Shown in pieces: positions 52,327-60,928 of a stretch of 64,000 nt of DNA. A program made the translations under genes and the position numbers. Under the pieces are notes generated by a model. The model was not told where the DNA came from. It ran no database searches and saw nothing but the letters and a program-made list of their open reading frames with translations. Numbering within the stretch: position 1 is the stretch's first letter; the number at the start of each line of letters is the position of its first letter. The stretch comes from Sphaerisporangium corydalis (GTDB lineage Bacteria > Actinomycetota > Actinomycetes > Streptosporangiales > Streptosporangiaceae): the NCBI RefSeq assembly GCF_025506355.1, contig NZ_JANZYP010000009.1, forward strand, positions 1-64,000, given 5' to 3'.

Positions 52327-53519
52327 CGACCTGGCCTGGTGGGGTCGAACACCACGTAGGGCTCGTCGTCGGAGTCGCCGCCCTGGGTCGGGCGCGCCCC
52401 GGGCGCCTGCCGCCGGCCGCGGCCCGGCTCCGGTTCCTGTGAAGAGGACGGCCGCCCCGCGCGCCCGTTACCGGACGCCTGGCCCGGCCGCCCGCCACCA
52501 GACGGGCTCGACCGGCCGTTGGCGCCGTCCCTCGCGGTGGAGCCCGCCGGGGGCGCCCCCCTCGGCCGGTCCTTGTCGTCGGCCCAGACGTACAGGTCGT
52601 CCTCGACCTTGATGGCCGGCATCGGGGCGGTGTAGCCGTCCTCGACGCGGTGCTGGTCGGCCCAGGGGTCGCGGGGCTCTGGCGGCGCGTGCTTGGCCGG
52701 GGACGCGCCGGTGGCCCGGCGGTCGTACAGACGGGGTTCGGGCGGCTCGATGGGCCTCGGGGCCCGCGCGGGGACCCTGCCGCGCGGCACGGAGCCGCCG
52801 CCGGGGCGCGTGGAGGGGCCGCCGGGGGAACGCTGGACGCGCTGCGGGTGGGAGGGGCCGGGGCCGGACGGGGGCTCGCCGGCCCGCACGGTCACCTGCT
52901 CGGGCTGGGCGAGCCTGCGGCGCTTCTGCGCCATGGACTCCAGGAACAGCGGGACGCCGATGGTGAGCAGCATGCCGCCCGCGAAGATGATCACCAGCAT
53001 CCGGATCTTCTTCTCCGGGGTCAGCTCGGCCTTGTCGCTGGAGGTGACCAGTTCCGCCCGGATCGTCGCGTCCGGCAGGATGGCCGACTTCTGCTGCATC
53101 TCGGTCAGCCGCTCCTGGCTCAGCGTCGCGAGCGTCTCCATCGTGGCCTGGGCGACCGTGGGGTCGGCGCCGGTGGCCGTGATGTCCAGGAGCGGTCCAC
53201 GGGAGTCCTGGGCGAGGCCGACGGTGAAGTCGGCGGTCTTGCCCTCGTCCTTGAGCTTCCGCAGCGTGCGCTCGTCGCTCATGCCCCGGGAGATGACCTC
53301 GGCCGTGATGGTCAGCGAGGCGTCGAAGGCCAGCCAGGGGTTGCCCCCCACCGGCTGCGACCCCTTGCGGGACGACAGGAAGACGACCGTGGCCTTCGAC
53401 TCGTACTGCCAGGGGATCGCTATGAGCGCCCCGACCGTCGCCGCGATGGTGACGGCGAGCAACGCGAGCGTCACGGGCCACCGCCGGAGCAGCGCACGCA
53501 GCGAATCAAGCAGGTCCAT
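52323..53519 (-). CDS. chain-length determinant (Wzz-like) with a long cytoplasmic tail
   Basis: A 398-residue protein. Helix 1 is about residues 16-36 (VTLALLAVTIAATVGALIA). The extracytoplasmic part has a coiled region (TLATLSQERLTEMQQKSAI). Helix 2 is about 172-192 (LVIIFAGGMLLTIGVPLFL). A disordered tail of about 200 residues follows, rich in Pro/Arg/Gly, ending DDEPYVVFDPTRPGR. It lacks the Walker motifs of tyrosine autokinases. It would set polymer length together with the Wzy-like protein. Divergent from another Wzz-like gene. Confidence 0.86.
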   Translation of the reverse strand: MDLLDSLRALLRRWPVTLALLAVTIAATVGALIAIPWQYESKATVVFLSSRKGSQPVGGNPWLAFDASLTITAEVISRGMSDERTLRKLKDEGKTADFTVGLAQDSRGPLLDITATGADPTVAQATMETLATLSQERLTEMQQKSAILPDATIRAELVTSSDKAELTPEKKIRMLVIIFAGGMLLTIGVPLFLESMAQKRRRLAQPEQVTVRAGEPPSGPGPSHPQRVQRSPGGPSTRPGGGSVPRGRVPARAPRPIEPPEPRLYDRRATGASPAKHAPPEPRDPWADQHRVEDGYTAPMPAIKVEDDLYVWADDKDRPRGAPPAGSTARDGANGRSSPSGGGRPGQASGNGRAGRPSSSQEPEPGRGRRQAPGARPTQGGDSDDEPYVVFDPTRPGR

Positions 53520-53688
53520 AGTGTCCCTTCACCCCCGCCCGGCCGGCAACGTCCGCCATTCCCACCCCGCCGAGCCGCCGAGGTAAGACGCCCGAGCACG
53601 TCGGTGCGTTGTCATCGCCCTCAAGTGTTTCCTCTGAGCGCTTTCTTTACCAGGCCCGTCCCAAAACTCCGTACGCCTGTGCCACGAT

Positions 53689-54381
53689 GTGTCGGTGCGG
53701 AGGCGACTGGTTGTGCGGGGCTGCTGCCTGGCGCTGATCTTCCTGGTCGCGGCCGGTGCGGTGGCATGGGTGAGATACCGGTCCCCTCTTTATCAGAGTT
53801 CGGTCACGGTCGCGTTCATGACCAAGACGAACCACTTTCAAGGAGAGGTCTACGACCACTTCACCGACAACCACATCTATATGGCCCTGGCCACCGCGCG
53901 TTTCTTCGACAATCCCGGCACCCAGGATCGTCTGCGCGCCATGGGCGGCACCGCCGCGTTCCACTACGAGGTGGCGCACTGGGGCAACGAGGAGCTTCCG
54001 GTGTACGGCCAGCCGTACGCCAACCTGCAGGCCCTCTCGGCCGACGCCAAAGAGTCGATCGACACCCTCAATCTGGCACTCCAGCTTCTCACCCAGAAGC
54101 TCCAGCGCCTGCAGACCTCGGCGGGCGCCAGCGGCCGGGTGATGATCAAATACGAGCCCATCGGCGGCATCATCGGGCCGGAGCGTCAGGGCCTCCAGAA
54201 GGGCCGCGCCACGGCCGGCATCGGCCTCATCGCCGTCCTGGCCTCGGTCATCGTCCTGTCGGTGACCCGCGACCGCAGCGGTGGCGGGCCCGGCCGTGAT
54301 CCCGCACCACGCCCGACGGCCGCCCCAGGTCCGGTCAGGCGCGCACGGCCGCCCCGCGTCGGGGCGAGCACCACCTTGTAG
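53689..54381 (+). CDS. small Wzz-like two-helix membrane protein
   Basis: A 230-residue protein. Helix 1 is near residues 10-28 (CCLALIFLVAAGAVAWV), followed by YQSSVTVAFMTK and a helical ectodomain (SIDTLNLALQLLTQKLQRLQ). Helix 2 is near 176-194 (TAGIGLIAVLASVIVLSV), with a short Pro/Arg tail. This is the topology of chain-length determinants, but the sequence is divergent. The start is GTG at 53689; another GTG two codons on is possible, and no Shine-Dalgarno is seen. It lies opposite the larger Wzz-like gene, separated by 169 bp. Confidence 0.7.
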   Translation: MSVRRRLVVRGCCLALIFLVAAGAVAWVRYRSPLYQSSVTVAFMTKTNHFQGEVYDHFTDNHIYMALATARFFDNPGTQDRLRAMGGTAAFHYEVAHWGNEELPVYGQPYANLQALSADAKESIDTLNLALQLLTQKLQRLQTSAGASGRVMIKYEPIGGIIGPERQGLQKGRATAGIGLIAVLASVIVLSVTRDRSGGGPGRDPAPRPTAAPGPVRRARPPRVGASTTL

Positions 54382-54459
54382 ACACGATCCACGACAGGTG
54401 CCAGCGCTTCAGCGAGCCCGCTATGGAGCGTTCCGCAGATCTATGACCTGGAGCTTTCG

Positions 54460-55437
54460 GTGTCCTCTTCGCCGCGCCGTCTCGCCCCTCTGCTCGCCTG
54501 TGTCACGCTCGCCGCCGTCACCGGCTGCGGCGCGAGCGGCACGGCGGACGTCGGGCGCGACCCCGTCCCGGGCCTGACCCGCCAGCCCGGCACGCCCCAC
54601 CCCTCCGAGACCAGGAACGCGACCGGGAACGAGACCGGGAAACAGGCCGGGAACGCGACCGGGAAAGACGACGAGAACGGCTTCCCCTCCGCGCGGACCA
54701 CGGGCCTGAAGCCGGGCGTCCCGCTCAAGAAGGTCGGCGAGGTGACCGTCATGCGCGCGGGCGCCGTCGTGGAGAACCTCGAAGTGCACGGCAAGCTCAA
54801 CATCAAGGCGAACGACGTGACCGTGCGCAACGTGCGGGTCGTCGGCGAGGGCGACTGGTCGATCATCCAGGCCGAGGGCGCGTCCGGCGCGGTCGTCGAG
54901 GACTGCGAGATCTCCGGCGACGGCGTGGTGAAGGCCCAGTGGGGCGTGCTCAACCAGGGCGGCGACATCACGGTGCGGCGCGCGAACATCCACACCGTCT
55001 CGAACTCCGTCGGCACCGACCACGGGCTGATCGAGGACTCCTACATGCACGACTTCAAGGAGTACCCCGGCGACCACGTGACCGGGCCGCAGGTCAACGG
55101 GTCCCCCATGAAGGGACGGACCCTGACCATCCGCCACAACACCATCCTCAACCAGATCTCCCAGACCTCCGCGATCTCGCTCTACCAGGACTTCAGCCGC
55201 GCGCACGACGTGCTGATCGAACGCAACCTGCTCGGCGGCGGGGGTTACGTCATCTACGGCGGGGAGGGGAAGTTCGGCGCCGCCACCGGCATCCGGATCG
55301 TCGGCAACGTCTTCACCCGGCGCCTGTTCCCCAAGGGCGGCTTCTGGGGCCCGCTGACCTATTTCAGCGCCAAGGGCAAGGGCAACCGCTTCGAGAAGAA
55401 CGTCTGGGAGGACACCGGCGAGCCGGTGTCCCCCTGA
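54460..55437 (+). CDS. beta-helix lipoprotein, paralogue of the 28725 protein
   Basis: A 325-residue protein with signal and lipobox (LAAVTGC, C23), then an Asn/Thr/Gly/Lys-rich linker. The right-handed beta-helix begins near residue 90 (VEDCEISGDGV, VRRANIHTVSNSVG, IEDSYMHDFKEYPGDH). The helix matches the C-terminal half of the 596-residue protein encoded at 28725, including GDWSIIQAEG versus GDWGIIQRQG. It is probably a surface carbohydrate-binding or lyase-like protein; catalytic residues are not certain. The start is GTG after GGAG. Confidence 0.85.
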   Translation: MSSSPRRLAPLLACVTLAAVTGCGASGTADVGRDPVPGLTRQPGTPHPSETRNATGNETGKQAGNATGKDDENGFPSARTTGLKPGVPLKKVGEVTVMRAGAVVENLEVHGKLNIKANDVTVRNVRVVGEGDWSIIQAEGASGAVVEDCEISGDGVVKAQWGVLNQGGDITVRRANIHTVSNSVGTDHGLIEDSYMHDFKEYPGDHVTGPQVNGSPMKGRTLTIRHNTILNQISQTSAISLYQDFSRAHDVLIERNLLGGGGYVIYGGEGKFGAATGIRIVGNVFTRRLFPKGGFWGPLTYFSAKGKGNRFEKNVWEDTGEPVSP

Positions 55438-55469
55438 ACGACCACCGCACGCCACCACCTGCCCCCGGT

Positions 55470-56486
55470 TCACGACGCGGCGGGCGAGTACGCGTCGCGC
55501 GCGAGGAGCCTCGGCCGGCCCGACCCGTCGGCGGGCACCGCCCACACGTCCGAGCTGTCGGCCCGCAGCCGGCTGTACATCACCGTGCCGTCGTCGAGCC
55601 ACGCCGCCTGGTCGTCCACGTTGGCGGGCTCGGCCAGCTCGGTCTCGTGGTCGGTCCGCAGGTCCAGCATGTACAGCCGCCACGGGTCGGTGGCGCTGCC
55701 GCTCCGCTTCTTGTAGACCACGCGGGTGCCGTCAGGGGACAGCGAGGGGCATTCGGCGTTCTCCCCGAGCACCCGCATCCGCCGTCCGGCGAAGTCGCCC
55801 TGCACCAGGTAGGTGCGGCCCTCGGTCGACACGGTGGCGTAGAAGCGGTTGTCGTCGGCCGCGAAGGTGACACCCCAGTAGTTCAGGTCGGGTGCGCTGT
55901 ACACGCGCCCGTCCTTCTCCAGCGTGAAGTCCTCCAGGCTTTTCACGAGCTTGCCCGTGCGGATGTCGAGGATGCCCGCGCGGGTGGAGAAGCCGACGCT
56001 CAGGTAGGAGTCGCCCGCGACGAAGAACGTCCAGGCGGCCATCCGCCCGCTCGCGGAGACCCGCGCCCGGCTGGGGATGCCCGACAGCGCGACGCGCCGC
56101 ACCTCGCGCAGGTGGCCGTCCACCACGATGGCCTCCGACCGGGTCGTCAGCCCCGTGGTGACGCGCAGGCACAGGCCGGTGCCCGCGGCCGCGTAGAAGC
56201 GCTTGCAGCGCAGCCCCGTGGAGCGGGCGGGGCCATCTCCGCGTTCCGGGAGGGCGAGCACGGTGCCGCTCTCGGGCGAAGGTCCCGCGCCCACCATGAG
56301 CAGTTCCCCGGACACCAGGGCCGTCTCGCGCGGCACCGGCGCGGCCGAGGGCGCCGCCGCCCGCGCGACGCCGGCCGGCTCCGGCCTGGACCGCAGGACG
56401 TACACCGCGCCCACCGTGCCGCACAGCAGCACCGCGACCACCAGGATCGCCGCCCGCGCGCGGACCGACAGGGACGAGACGTTCAC
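55470..56486 (-). CDS. membrane-anchored TolB-like beta-propeller protein
   Basis: A 338-residue protein with an N-terminal anchor (AAILVVAVLLCGTVGAVYVL). The extracytoplasmic part has propeller blades (CPSLSPDGTRVVYKKRSGS, QAAWLDDGTVMYSRLRADS). No enzymatic motif is seen. The GTG start at 56486 overlaps the acyltransferase stop by four bases. Expression with a sugar acyltransferase suggests a role in glycan sensing or assembly, but this is inference. Confidence 0.75.
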   Translation of the reverse strand: MNVSSLSVRARAAILVVAVLLCGTVGAVYVLRSRPEPAGVARAAAPSAAPVPRETALVSGELLMVGAGPSPESGTVLALPERGDGPARSTGLRCKRFYAAAGTGLCLRVTTGLTTRSEAIVVDGHLREVRRVALSGIPSRARVSASGRMAAWTFFVAGDSYLSVGFSTRAGILDIRTGKLVKSLEDFTLEKDGRVYSAPDLNYWGVTFAADDNRFYATVSTEGRTYLVQGDFAGRRMRVLGENAECPSLSPDGTRVVYKKRSGSATDPWRLYMLDLRTDHETELAEPANVDDQAAWLDDGTVMYSRLRADSSDVWAVPADGSGRPRLLARDAYSPAAS

Positions 56487-57079
56487 CTCGGCCCGCTCAG
56501 CCGGCCGTCGTGCTCGGTGTAGGTCTCGCCGGTCTCGGGGCAGCGCCAGCCGCCCCCCTCGTCCTGGCGTAGCGTCACCCCGGCGCGGCCGACCCAGCCG
56601 ACGCGCCGGGCCGGTACCCCCGCCACCAGGGCGAAGTCGGGGACGTCCCTGGTGACCACGGCGCCCGCGGCGACCAGCGCGTGCCGCCCGATGGTGCGCC
56701 CGGCGACGACCACGGCCCGTGCGCCGATGGAGGCCCCGGCCCGTACGACGACGCCCTCGGCGGTCCAGTCGCCGTCCCGCTTCAGCCCGCCCCCGGCGTC
56801 GGTGGACCTCGGGTAGACGTCGTTGGTCAGCACGGCGGCCGGCCCGACGAAGACGCCGTCCTCCAGGACGGCGGGCTCGTACACCAGGGCGTAGTTCTGC
56901 AGCTTGACCCGGTCGCCGACCCGCACGCCCGGCCCGACGTACGCGCCCCGGCCGAGGACGCACTCCTCGCCGAGCACGGCCTGCTCGCGCACCTGGGCGA
57001 GATGCCAGATCTGGGTGCCCGGGCCGATCTTGGCGCTCGGGTCGACATCGGCTGTGGCCGCTATTCGCGGTTCGGTCAT
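56483..57079 (-). CDS. sugar N-acetyltransferase, left-handed beta-helix (WlbB/WbpD-like)
   Basis: A 198-residue hexapeptide-repeat enzyme. It has VDPSAKIGPGTQIWHLAQVR, LQNYALVYEPAVLEDGVFVG and NDVYPRSTDAGGGLKRDGDW, the last being typical of UDP-2-acetamido-3-amino-sugar N-acetyltransferases. With a Gfo/Idh oxidoreductase (36584) and a DegT aminotransferase it would complete the WlbA-E-B style route to a 2,3-diacetamido sugar. The ATG at 57079 lies 35 bp from the divergent glycosyltransferase start. Confidence 0.88.
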   Translation of the reverse strand: MTEPRIAATADVDPSAKIGPGTQIWHLAQVREQAVLGEECVLGRGAYVGPGVRVGDRVKLQNYALVYEPAVLEDGVFVGPAAVLTNDVYPRSTDAGGGLKRDGDWTAEGVVVRAGASIGARAVVVAGRTIGRHALVAAGAVVTRDVPDFALVAGVPARRVGWVGRAGVTLRQDEGGGWRCPETGETYTEHDGRLSGPR

Positions 57080-57114
57080 CGGAGACTCCCGTGGAGGGTG
57101 AATACTTCGGAACT

Positions 57115-57948
57115 ATGCCAAGCGCGAGCGTCATCATCCCGGCGCACAACGAAGCCAGGGTCATCGGCCGGCTCCTCTCGCGCCTGCTCGACGGAGCCGC
57201 TCCCGGAGAGTTCGACATCGTCGTGGTGGCCAACGGCTGCGCGGACGACACCGCCTCGGTGGCGCGCGACTTCGGGGTCCGCGTGGTCGAGACGCCGGTG
57301 CCCTCCAAGCGGGAGGCCCTGCGGCTCGGCGACCAGGCCGCCGCCGCCCATCCCCGCGTCTACGTGGACGCCGACGTGGAGGTCGGTGCCGCAGGCGTCC
57401 GCGCCCTGCGGGACGCCCTGGGCGCGGGAACGCTCGCCGCCGCCCCTGAGCGCGCCCTGGCGCTGGACGACCGCCCGTGGCCGGTGCGCGCCTACTACGC
57501 GGTGTGGAACCGGCTGCCGGCCGTACGTGAGGGCCTGTTCGGCCGGGGCGTGATCGCGGTGTCGGAGGAGGGCAACCGCCGCCTCATGGACCTTCCCCCG
57601 GTCATGGGGGACGACCTCGCGGCCTCGCTGGCGTTCGCCCCCGGCGAGCGCCGGGTGGTGCGCACGGCCCACGCGGTCATCCACCCGCCGAGGACGCTCG
57701 GCGACCTGATGCGGCGCAGGATCCGGGCCGTGACGGTGGTCGCGGAGATAGAGCAGGGGCCGATGGCCGCGCAGGAGGCCCGCACGGGCCCGCGCGACCT
57801 GCTGGCGGTGGCCGGGCGCGCCCCGTGGCTGCTGCCGCACCTCGGGGTCTTCCTCGGCGTCACGCTCGTCGCGCGGGCCCGCGCCCGCCGGGCCGTGCGG
57901 GCGAAGGACTACACGACGTGGCTGCGCGACGAGAGCAGCAGGACCTGA
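57115..57948 (+). CDS. glycosyltransferase family 2
   Basis: A 277-residue GT-A enzyme. It has SVIIPAHNEARVIGRLL at the N-terminus, VVVANGCADDTASVARDF, and the metal-binding YVDADVEV in place of the usual DxD. A hydrophobic segment near the C-terminus (LLPHLGVFLGVTLVA) may associate with the membrane. AATACT at 57101-57106 eight bases before the ATG suggests a near-leaderless mRNA; a GTG at 57091 would add eight residues. It stands alone on the plus strand among minus-strand genes. Confidence 0.83.
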   Translation: MPSASVIIPAHNEARVIGRLLSRLLDGAAPGEFDIVVVANGCADDTASVARDFGVRVVETPVPSKREALRLGDQAAAAHPRVYVDADVEVGAAGVRALRDALGAGTLAAAPERALALDDRPWPVRAYYAVWNRLPAVREGLFGRGVIAVSEEGNRRLMDLPPVMGDDLAASLAFAPGERRVVRTAHAVIHPPRTLGDLMRRRIRAVTVVAEIEQGPMAAQEARTGPRDLLAVAGRAPWLLPHLGVFLGVTLVARARARRAVRAKDYTTWLRDESSRT

Positions 57949-57991
57949 CCCCGCGTGGACCACACGCGCGACACGACCCGGCCTCGCGCCG

Positions 57992-58750
57992 TCAGGCCTT
58001 CGCGCGGCGGCCCTGGACGTACTCCTTCACCACCATCCAGGCGAACCGGGTGTTGGTCGACAGGTAGCGCGGGCCCAGCCTGAGCGGCTCCTGCAGGAAC
58101 CGGTAGAACCATTCGAGCCCGAGCCGCTGCCACACCGCCGGCGCCCGGCGCACCTTCCCCGCGAACACGTCGAACGACCCGCCGACGCCGTGGATCACCC
58201 CGGCCTTGATGTCGTCGGCGTAGCGGGCGCAGAAGATCTCCTTCTTCGGCGAGGTCATGCCGAGGAACAGCAGGTCGGGCCTGGCCGCGCCGATGCGGGC
58301 CGCCACCTCGGGGGCCTGGTCGTCGGTGAAGTAGCCGTCGTGCGCACCCGCGACCTCAAGGCCCGGGTAGCGTCCGCGCACCTCGGCGACCACCCGTTCC
58401 AGCACCTCGGGCCGCGCCCCGAGGAAGTACGCCCGGTACGACCGCTTGGCGCCCTCGGCCATCAGGGACGTGAACAGGTCGATGCCGGCGACCCGCTCGG
58501 GCAGCGGCCGGCCGAGGAAGCGGGAGGCCCACACGATGGCCTGCCCGTCGGCCACGACCAGGTCGCACGAGGTCACCGAGTCGCGCAGCCGCTCGTCCTG
58601 GCCCATACGGACGGCCTTGGCCGCGTTGACCACGCCGATGGTGAGGTTCTCCCTGCCCTCGACCGCGGCCACGCACCGGGCGACGGTCTGCTCCATGGTC
58701 AGCGCGTCGACGGACATCCCGAGCAACGCCCTGCGCGGCGCCCCGGTCAT
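57992..58750 (-). CDS. WecG/TagA/CpsF family glycosyltransferase
   Basis: A 252-residue GT26-type enzyme. It has VVNAAKAVRMGQDERLRDSV, VADGQAIVWASRFLGRPLPE, LGMTSPKKEIFCARY and GVGGSFDVFAGKVRRAPAVW. Members add ManNAc or a related sugar to an undecaprenyl-linked first sugar, early in repeat-unit assembly. The ATG overlaps the upstream unknown gene's stop by four bases. No initiating phosphoglycosyltransferase is in the window. Confidence 0.92.
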   Translation of the reverse strand: MTGAPRRALLGMSVDALTMEQTVARCVAAVEGRENLTIGVVNAAKAVRMGQDERLRDSVTSCDLVVADGQAIVWASRFLGRPLPERVAGIDLFTSLMAEGAKRSYRAYFLGARPEVLERVVAEVRGRYPGLEVAGAHDGYFTDDQAPEVAARIGAARPDLLFLGMTSPKKEIFCARYADDIKAGVIHGVGGSFDVFAGKVRRAPAVWQRLGLEWFYRFLQEPLRLGPRYLSTNTRFAWMVVKEYVQGRRAKA

Positions 58751-59928
58751 CCGCGCGGTCCCTGGGTGTCGCGGGGCAGTGTGAACAGCCACGCGTACAG
58801 CAGCCAGCCCAGCTCGTAGGGGCGGCACTCGCGGTCGACGGCGAGTGGCGGGTAGATGCGGTCGAGCACGCCGATTCGGGAGCCCTGGTTGATCGCGCTG
58901 GCCACCGCGCGCACTCCCCGGACGATCTTCTTCGGGTCGGCCCTGGCGGCCTTGCGCCACGTCAGGTCGAGCTCCTCGACGATCAGCTCGTCGTCGATCT
59001 CCGGCCGGGACGTCATCCAGTGCAGGCCGAGCGCGATCTCCCTCAGGTACGAGGTGCCGCCGGCGTCGGCCAGGTCGAGCAGCGCCATGGGCGCCATCGC
59101 GAGCTGGTGGACGCTGTAGACGGGGTAGCCCTCGACCACGCCGCCGGTGCGGGCGTCGTAGTGCCACCACCACTGGCCCTGCGGCCCCTGGGCGGCGCAG
59201 ATGCCCGAAGCGATGCGCTCGGCGGCGACGAGGGCCTCCTCGTCGCCGGTGTGGGCGTGCAGGCGCGCGAGGGCCTGCAGCGGGTACACCTGGTCGGCGA
59301 AGCAGCCGACGTGGGCGCGGTACCAGGAGGCGGGCCCGAGGACGTGCCGGTAGAGCCGGTCGTCGCCGAGGCCGGTGAGCAGCCGCTTGCGCGCGTGCGC
59401 GAGCCGCCAGGCCAGGCCGGGGACCTCGCCGGACACGCGATGCGCGGCCACCAGCGCGGCGAGGGCCCAGGAGGCCTCCACCGTGGGCACCGGGTCGCCC
59501 GCGTGCAGCGCGGACTCCAGCTCCGCCAGCCGGTGCAGGCCCCGGTCGAGGTCCTGGTGGCCGGTCTCGGCGGCCGCCCACGTGATGAGGGCCACGTCAC
59601 CGAGGTTGCAGGTGTCGGGGAGCCCCTTGACGAGGTTCCCCACCAGGTCGGCGACGGTGTCCCCCGCTAGGGCCGCCCGCTGCTCCTTCGGCGGCAGTGT
59701 GGCCGCGCCGAGCGCCACGATGGCGCTGTAGCGCACGCTCCGGCCCTCCGGCACGGCCGTCCAGCGCCCGTCGTCCCCGCGCCGGCCGCGCCTGGTGAAG
59801 ACGAACTCACCGTTGACGTACCCCGGCGGAAGCCCGCGGACCGACAGGCCGACCATGCGGTCGGCGAGCTCGGCCGCGGGTGAATCGATCTCAGCGAGCG
59901 CGCCGAGACGACCCTCATGGCGAGTCAT
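58747..59928 (-). CDS. uncharacterised helical protein, possible alpha/alpha-barrel
   Basis: A 393-residue soluble protein that I do not recognise as a named family. It is mostly helical, with repeated helix pairs (ALARLHAHTGDEEALVAAER; LAMAPMALLDLADAGG) and aromatic stretches (GQWWWHYDARTGGVVEGYPV) reminiscent of six-hairpin glycosidase or epimerase toroids. There is no signal peptide. It is translationally coupled (ATGA) to the TagA-type glycosyltransferase, so it probably acts on a cytoplasmic sugar intermediate. Acidic candidates (D and E around EIDDELIVEELDL) are not proven catalytic. Confidence 0.7.
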   Translation of the reverse strand: MTRHEGRLGALAEIDSPAAELADRMVGLSVRGLPPGYVNGEFVFTRRGRRGDDGRWTAVPEGRSVRYSAIVALGAATLPPKEQRAALAGDTVADLVGNLVKGLPDTCNLGDVALITWAAAETGHQDLDRGLHRLAELESALHAGDPVPTVEASWALAALVAAHRVSGEVPGLAWRLAHARKRLLTGLGDDRLYRHVLGPASWYRAHVGCFADQVYPLQALARLHAHTGDEEALVAAERIASGICAAQGPQGQWWWHYDARTGGVVEGYPVYSVHQLAMAPMALLDLADAGGTSYLREIALGLHWMTSRPEIDDELIVEELDLTWRKAARADPKKIVRGVRAVASAINQGSRIGVLDRIYPPLAVDRECRPYELGWLLYAWLFTLPRDTQGPRG

Positions 59929-59983
59929 CGCTCACCCCCCAAACCCTTGTGATCAAGCGACACGTTGTGATGAAGACGGCAGA

Positions 59984-60928
59984 TCATGGTGTCCGGGCGT
60001 CCCAGCCCCCGCGCCAGTCGGCGCGCACCGCCCACAGCTCGGCCCAGTCGCCGCGCCGGGCGATCGGGCGTCCTTGACGGCCTGCGTCCGGCGGGGCCAC
60101 CCGGCGGCTGAGCGCCGCACGCAGCCAGACCCCGAACAGCAGCATGGCCGCGCCGGCGGCGCGCGTCCCCCGCGGGAGGTGCCTGCGCACGACGGTGGCC
60201 TTGCCGGTGAAAAGGAGCACCAGCTTTCCGAGGCTGGACGAGGACATGCCGCCGGGGTGCACGAACACGGCCCGGTCGGTCACCATCGGCCGGTAGCCGG
60301 CGGCCCTGGCCCGCAGGCACAGGTCGGCGTCCTCGCCGTACATGAAGATGCGGGTGTCGAACCCGCCCACCTCATCCCAGACGTCCCGGCCGACCAGCAT
60401 GAGCGCCCCGGTGACGATGGGCACCCGGCGCTCGCCGGTCCAGGTCGCCGGGGACTCGGGGTCGAACAGGGCGCGGCCGGGGAAGACCGTGGACAGGCCG
60501 GTGGCGAAGCAGAACACCGACCACGGGGTGGGCCGCCCCCACCAGGAGCGCGGGTCGTTCTCGCCGGTCTCGGTGAGGCAGCGCCCGCCGACGATCCCGG
60601 CACGGGGGTGGCGCCCGGCGCAGTCGAGCAGCTCGGCGAAGGTCTCGGGGCGGACCTCGGCGTCGGGGTTGACGAAGACGAGCCGGTCGCCGGCCGCGAC
60701 CTCGGCGCCGGCCACGCAGCCCTCGGCGAACCCGCCATTGACGTCCCTGGCCAGCACCCTCACCCACGGCGCGGCGGCCCTGGCGACCGCCACGGTGTCG
60801 TCGGGCGAGTTGTTGTCGACGACGATCACCTCGGCGTCCACGGCCTTGACGGCCCGCTCGACCGCCGCGAGGCAGCGGTCGATGTAGGCGGCGCTCCGGT
60901 AGGTCACGATGATCACAGAAAGGTTCAT
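59984..60928 (-). CDS. glycosyltransferase family 2, rhamnosyltransferase-like
   Basis: A 314-residue GT-A enzyme. It has LSVIIVTYRSAAYIDRCLAA, VVDNNSPDDTVAVA, the DxD-like FVNPDAEVRPETF, and GGFDTRIFMYGEDADLCLRA, which is characteristic of rhamnosyl- and galactofuranosyl-transferases. The nearby rmlB and rmlD make dTDP-rhamnose a natural donor. The ATG overlaps the MFS stop (ATGA) and GGAGGG lies upstream. Confidence 0.88.
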   Translation of the reverse strand: MNLSVIIVTYRSAAYIDRCLAAVERAVKAVDAEVIVVDNNSPDDTVAVARAAAPWVRVLARDVNGGFAEGCVAGAEVAAGDRLVFVNPDAEVRPETFAELLDCAGRHPRAGIVGGRCLTETGENDPRSWWGRPTPWSVFCFATGLSTVFPGRALFDPESPATWTGERRVPIVTGALMLVGRDVWDEVGGFDTRIFMYGEDADLCLRARAAGYRPMVTDRAVFVHPGGMSSSSLGKLVLLFTGKATVVRRHLPRGTRAAGAAMLLFGVWLRAALSRRVAPPDAGRQGRPIARRGDWAELWAVRADWRGGWDARTP

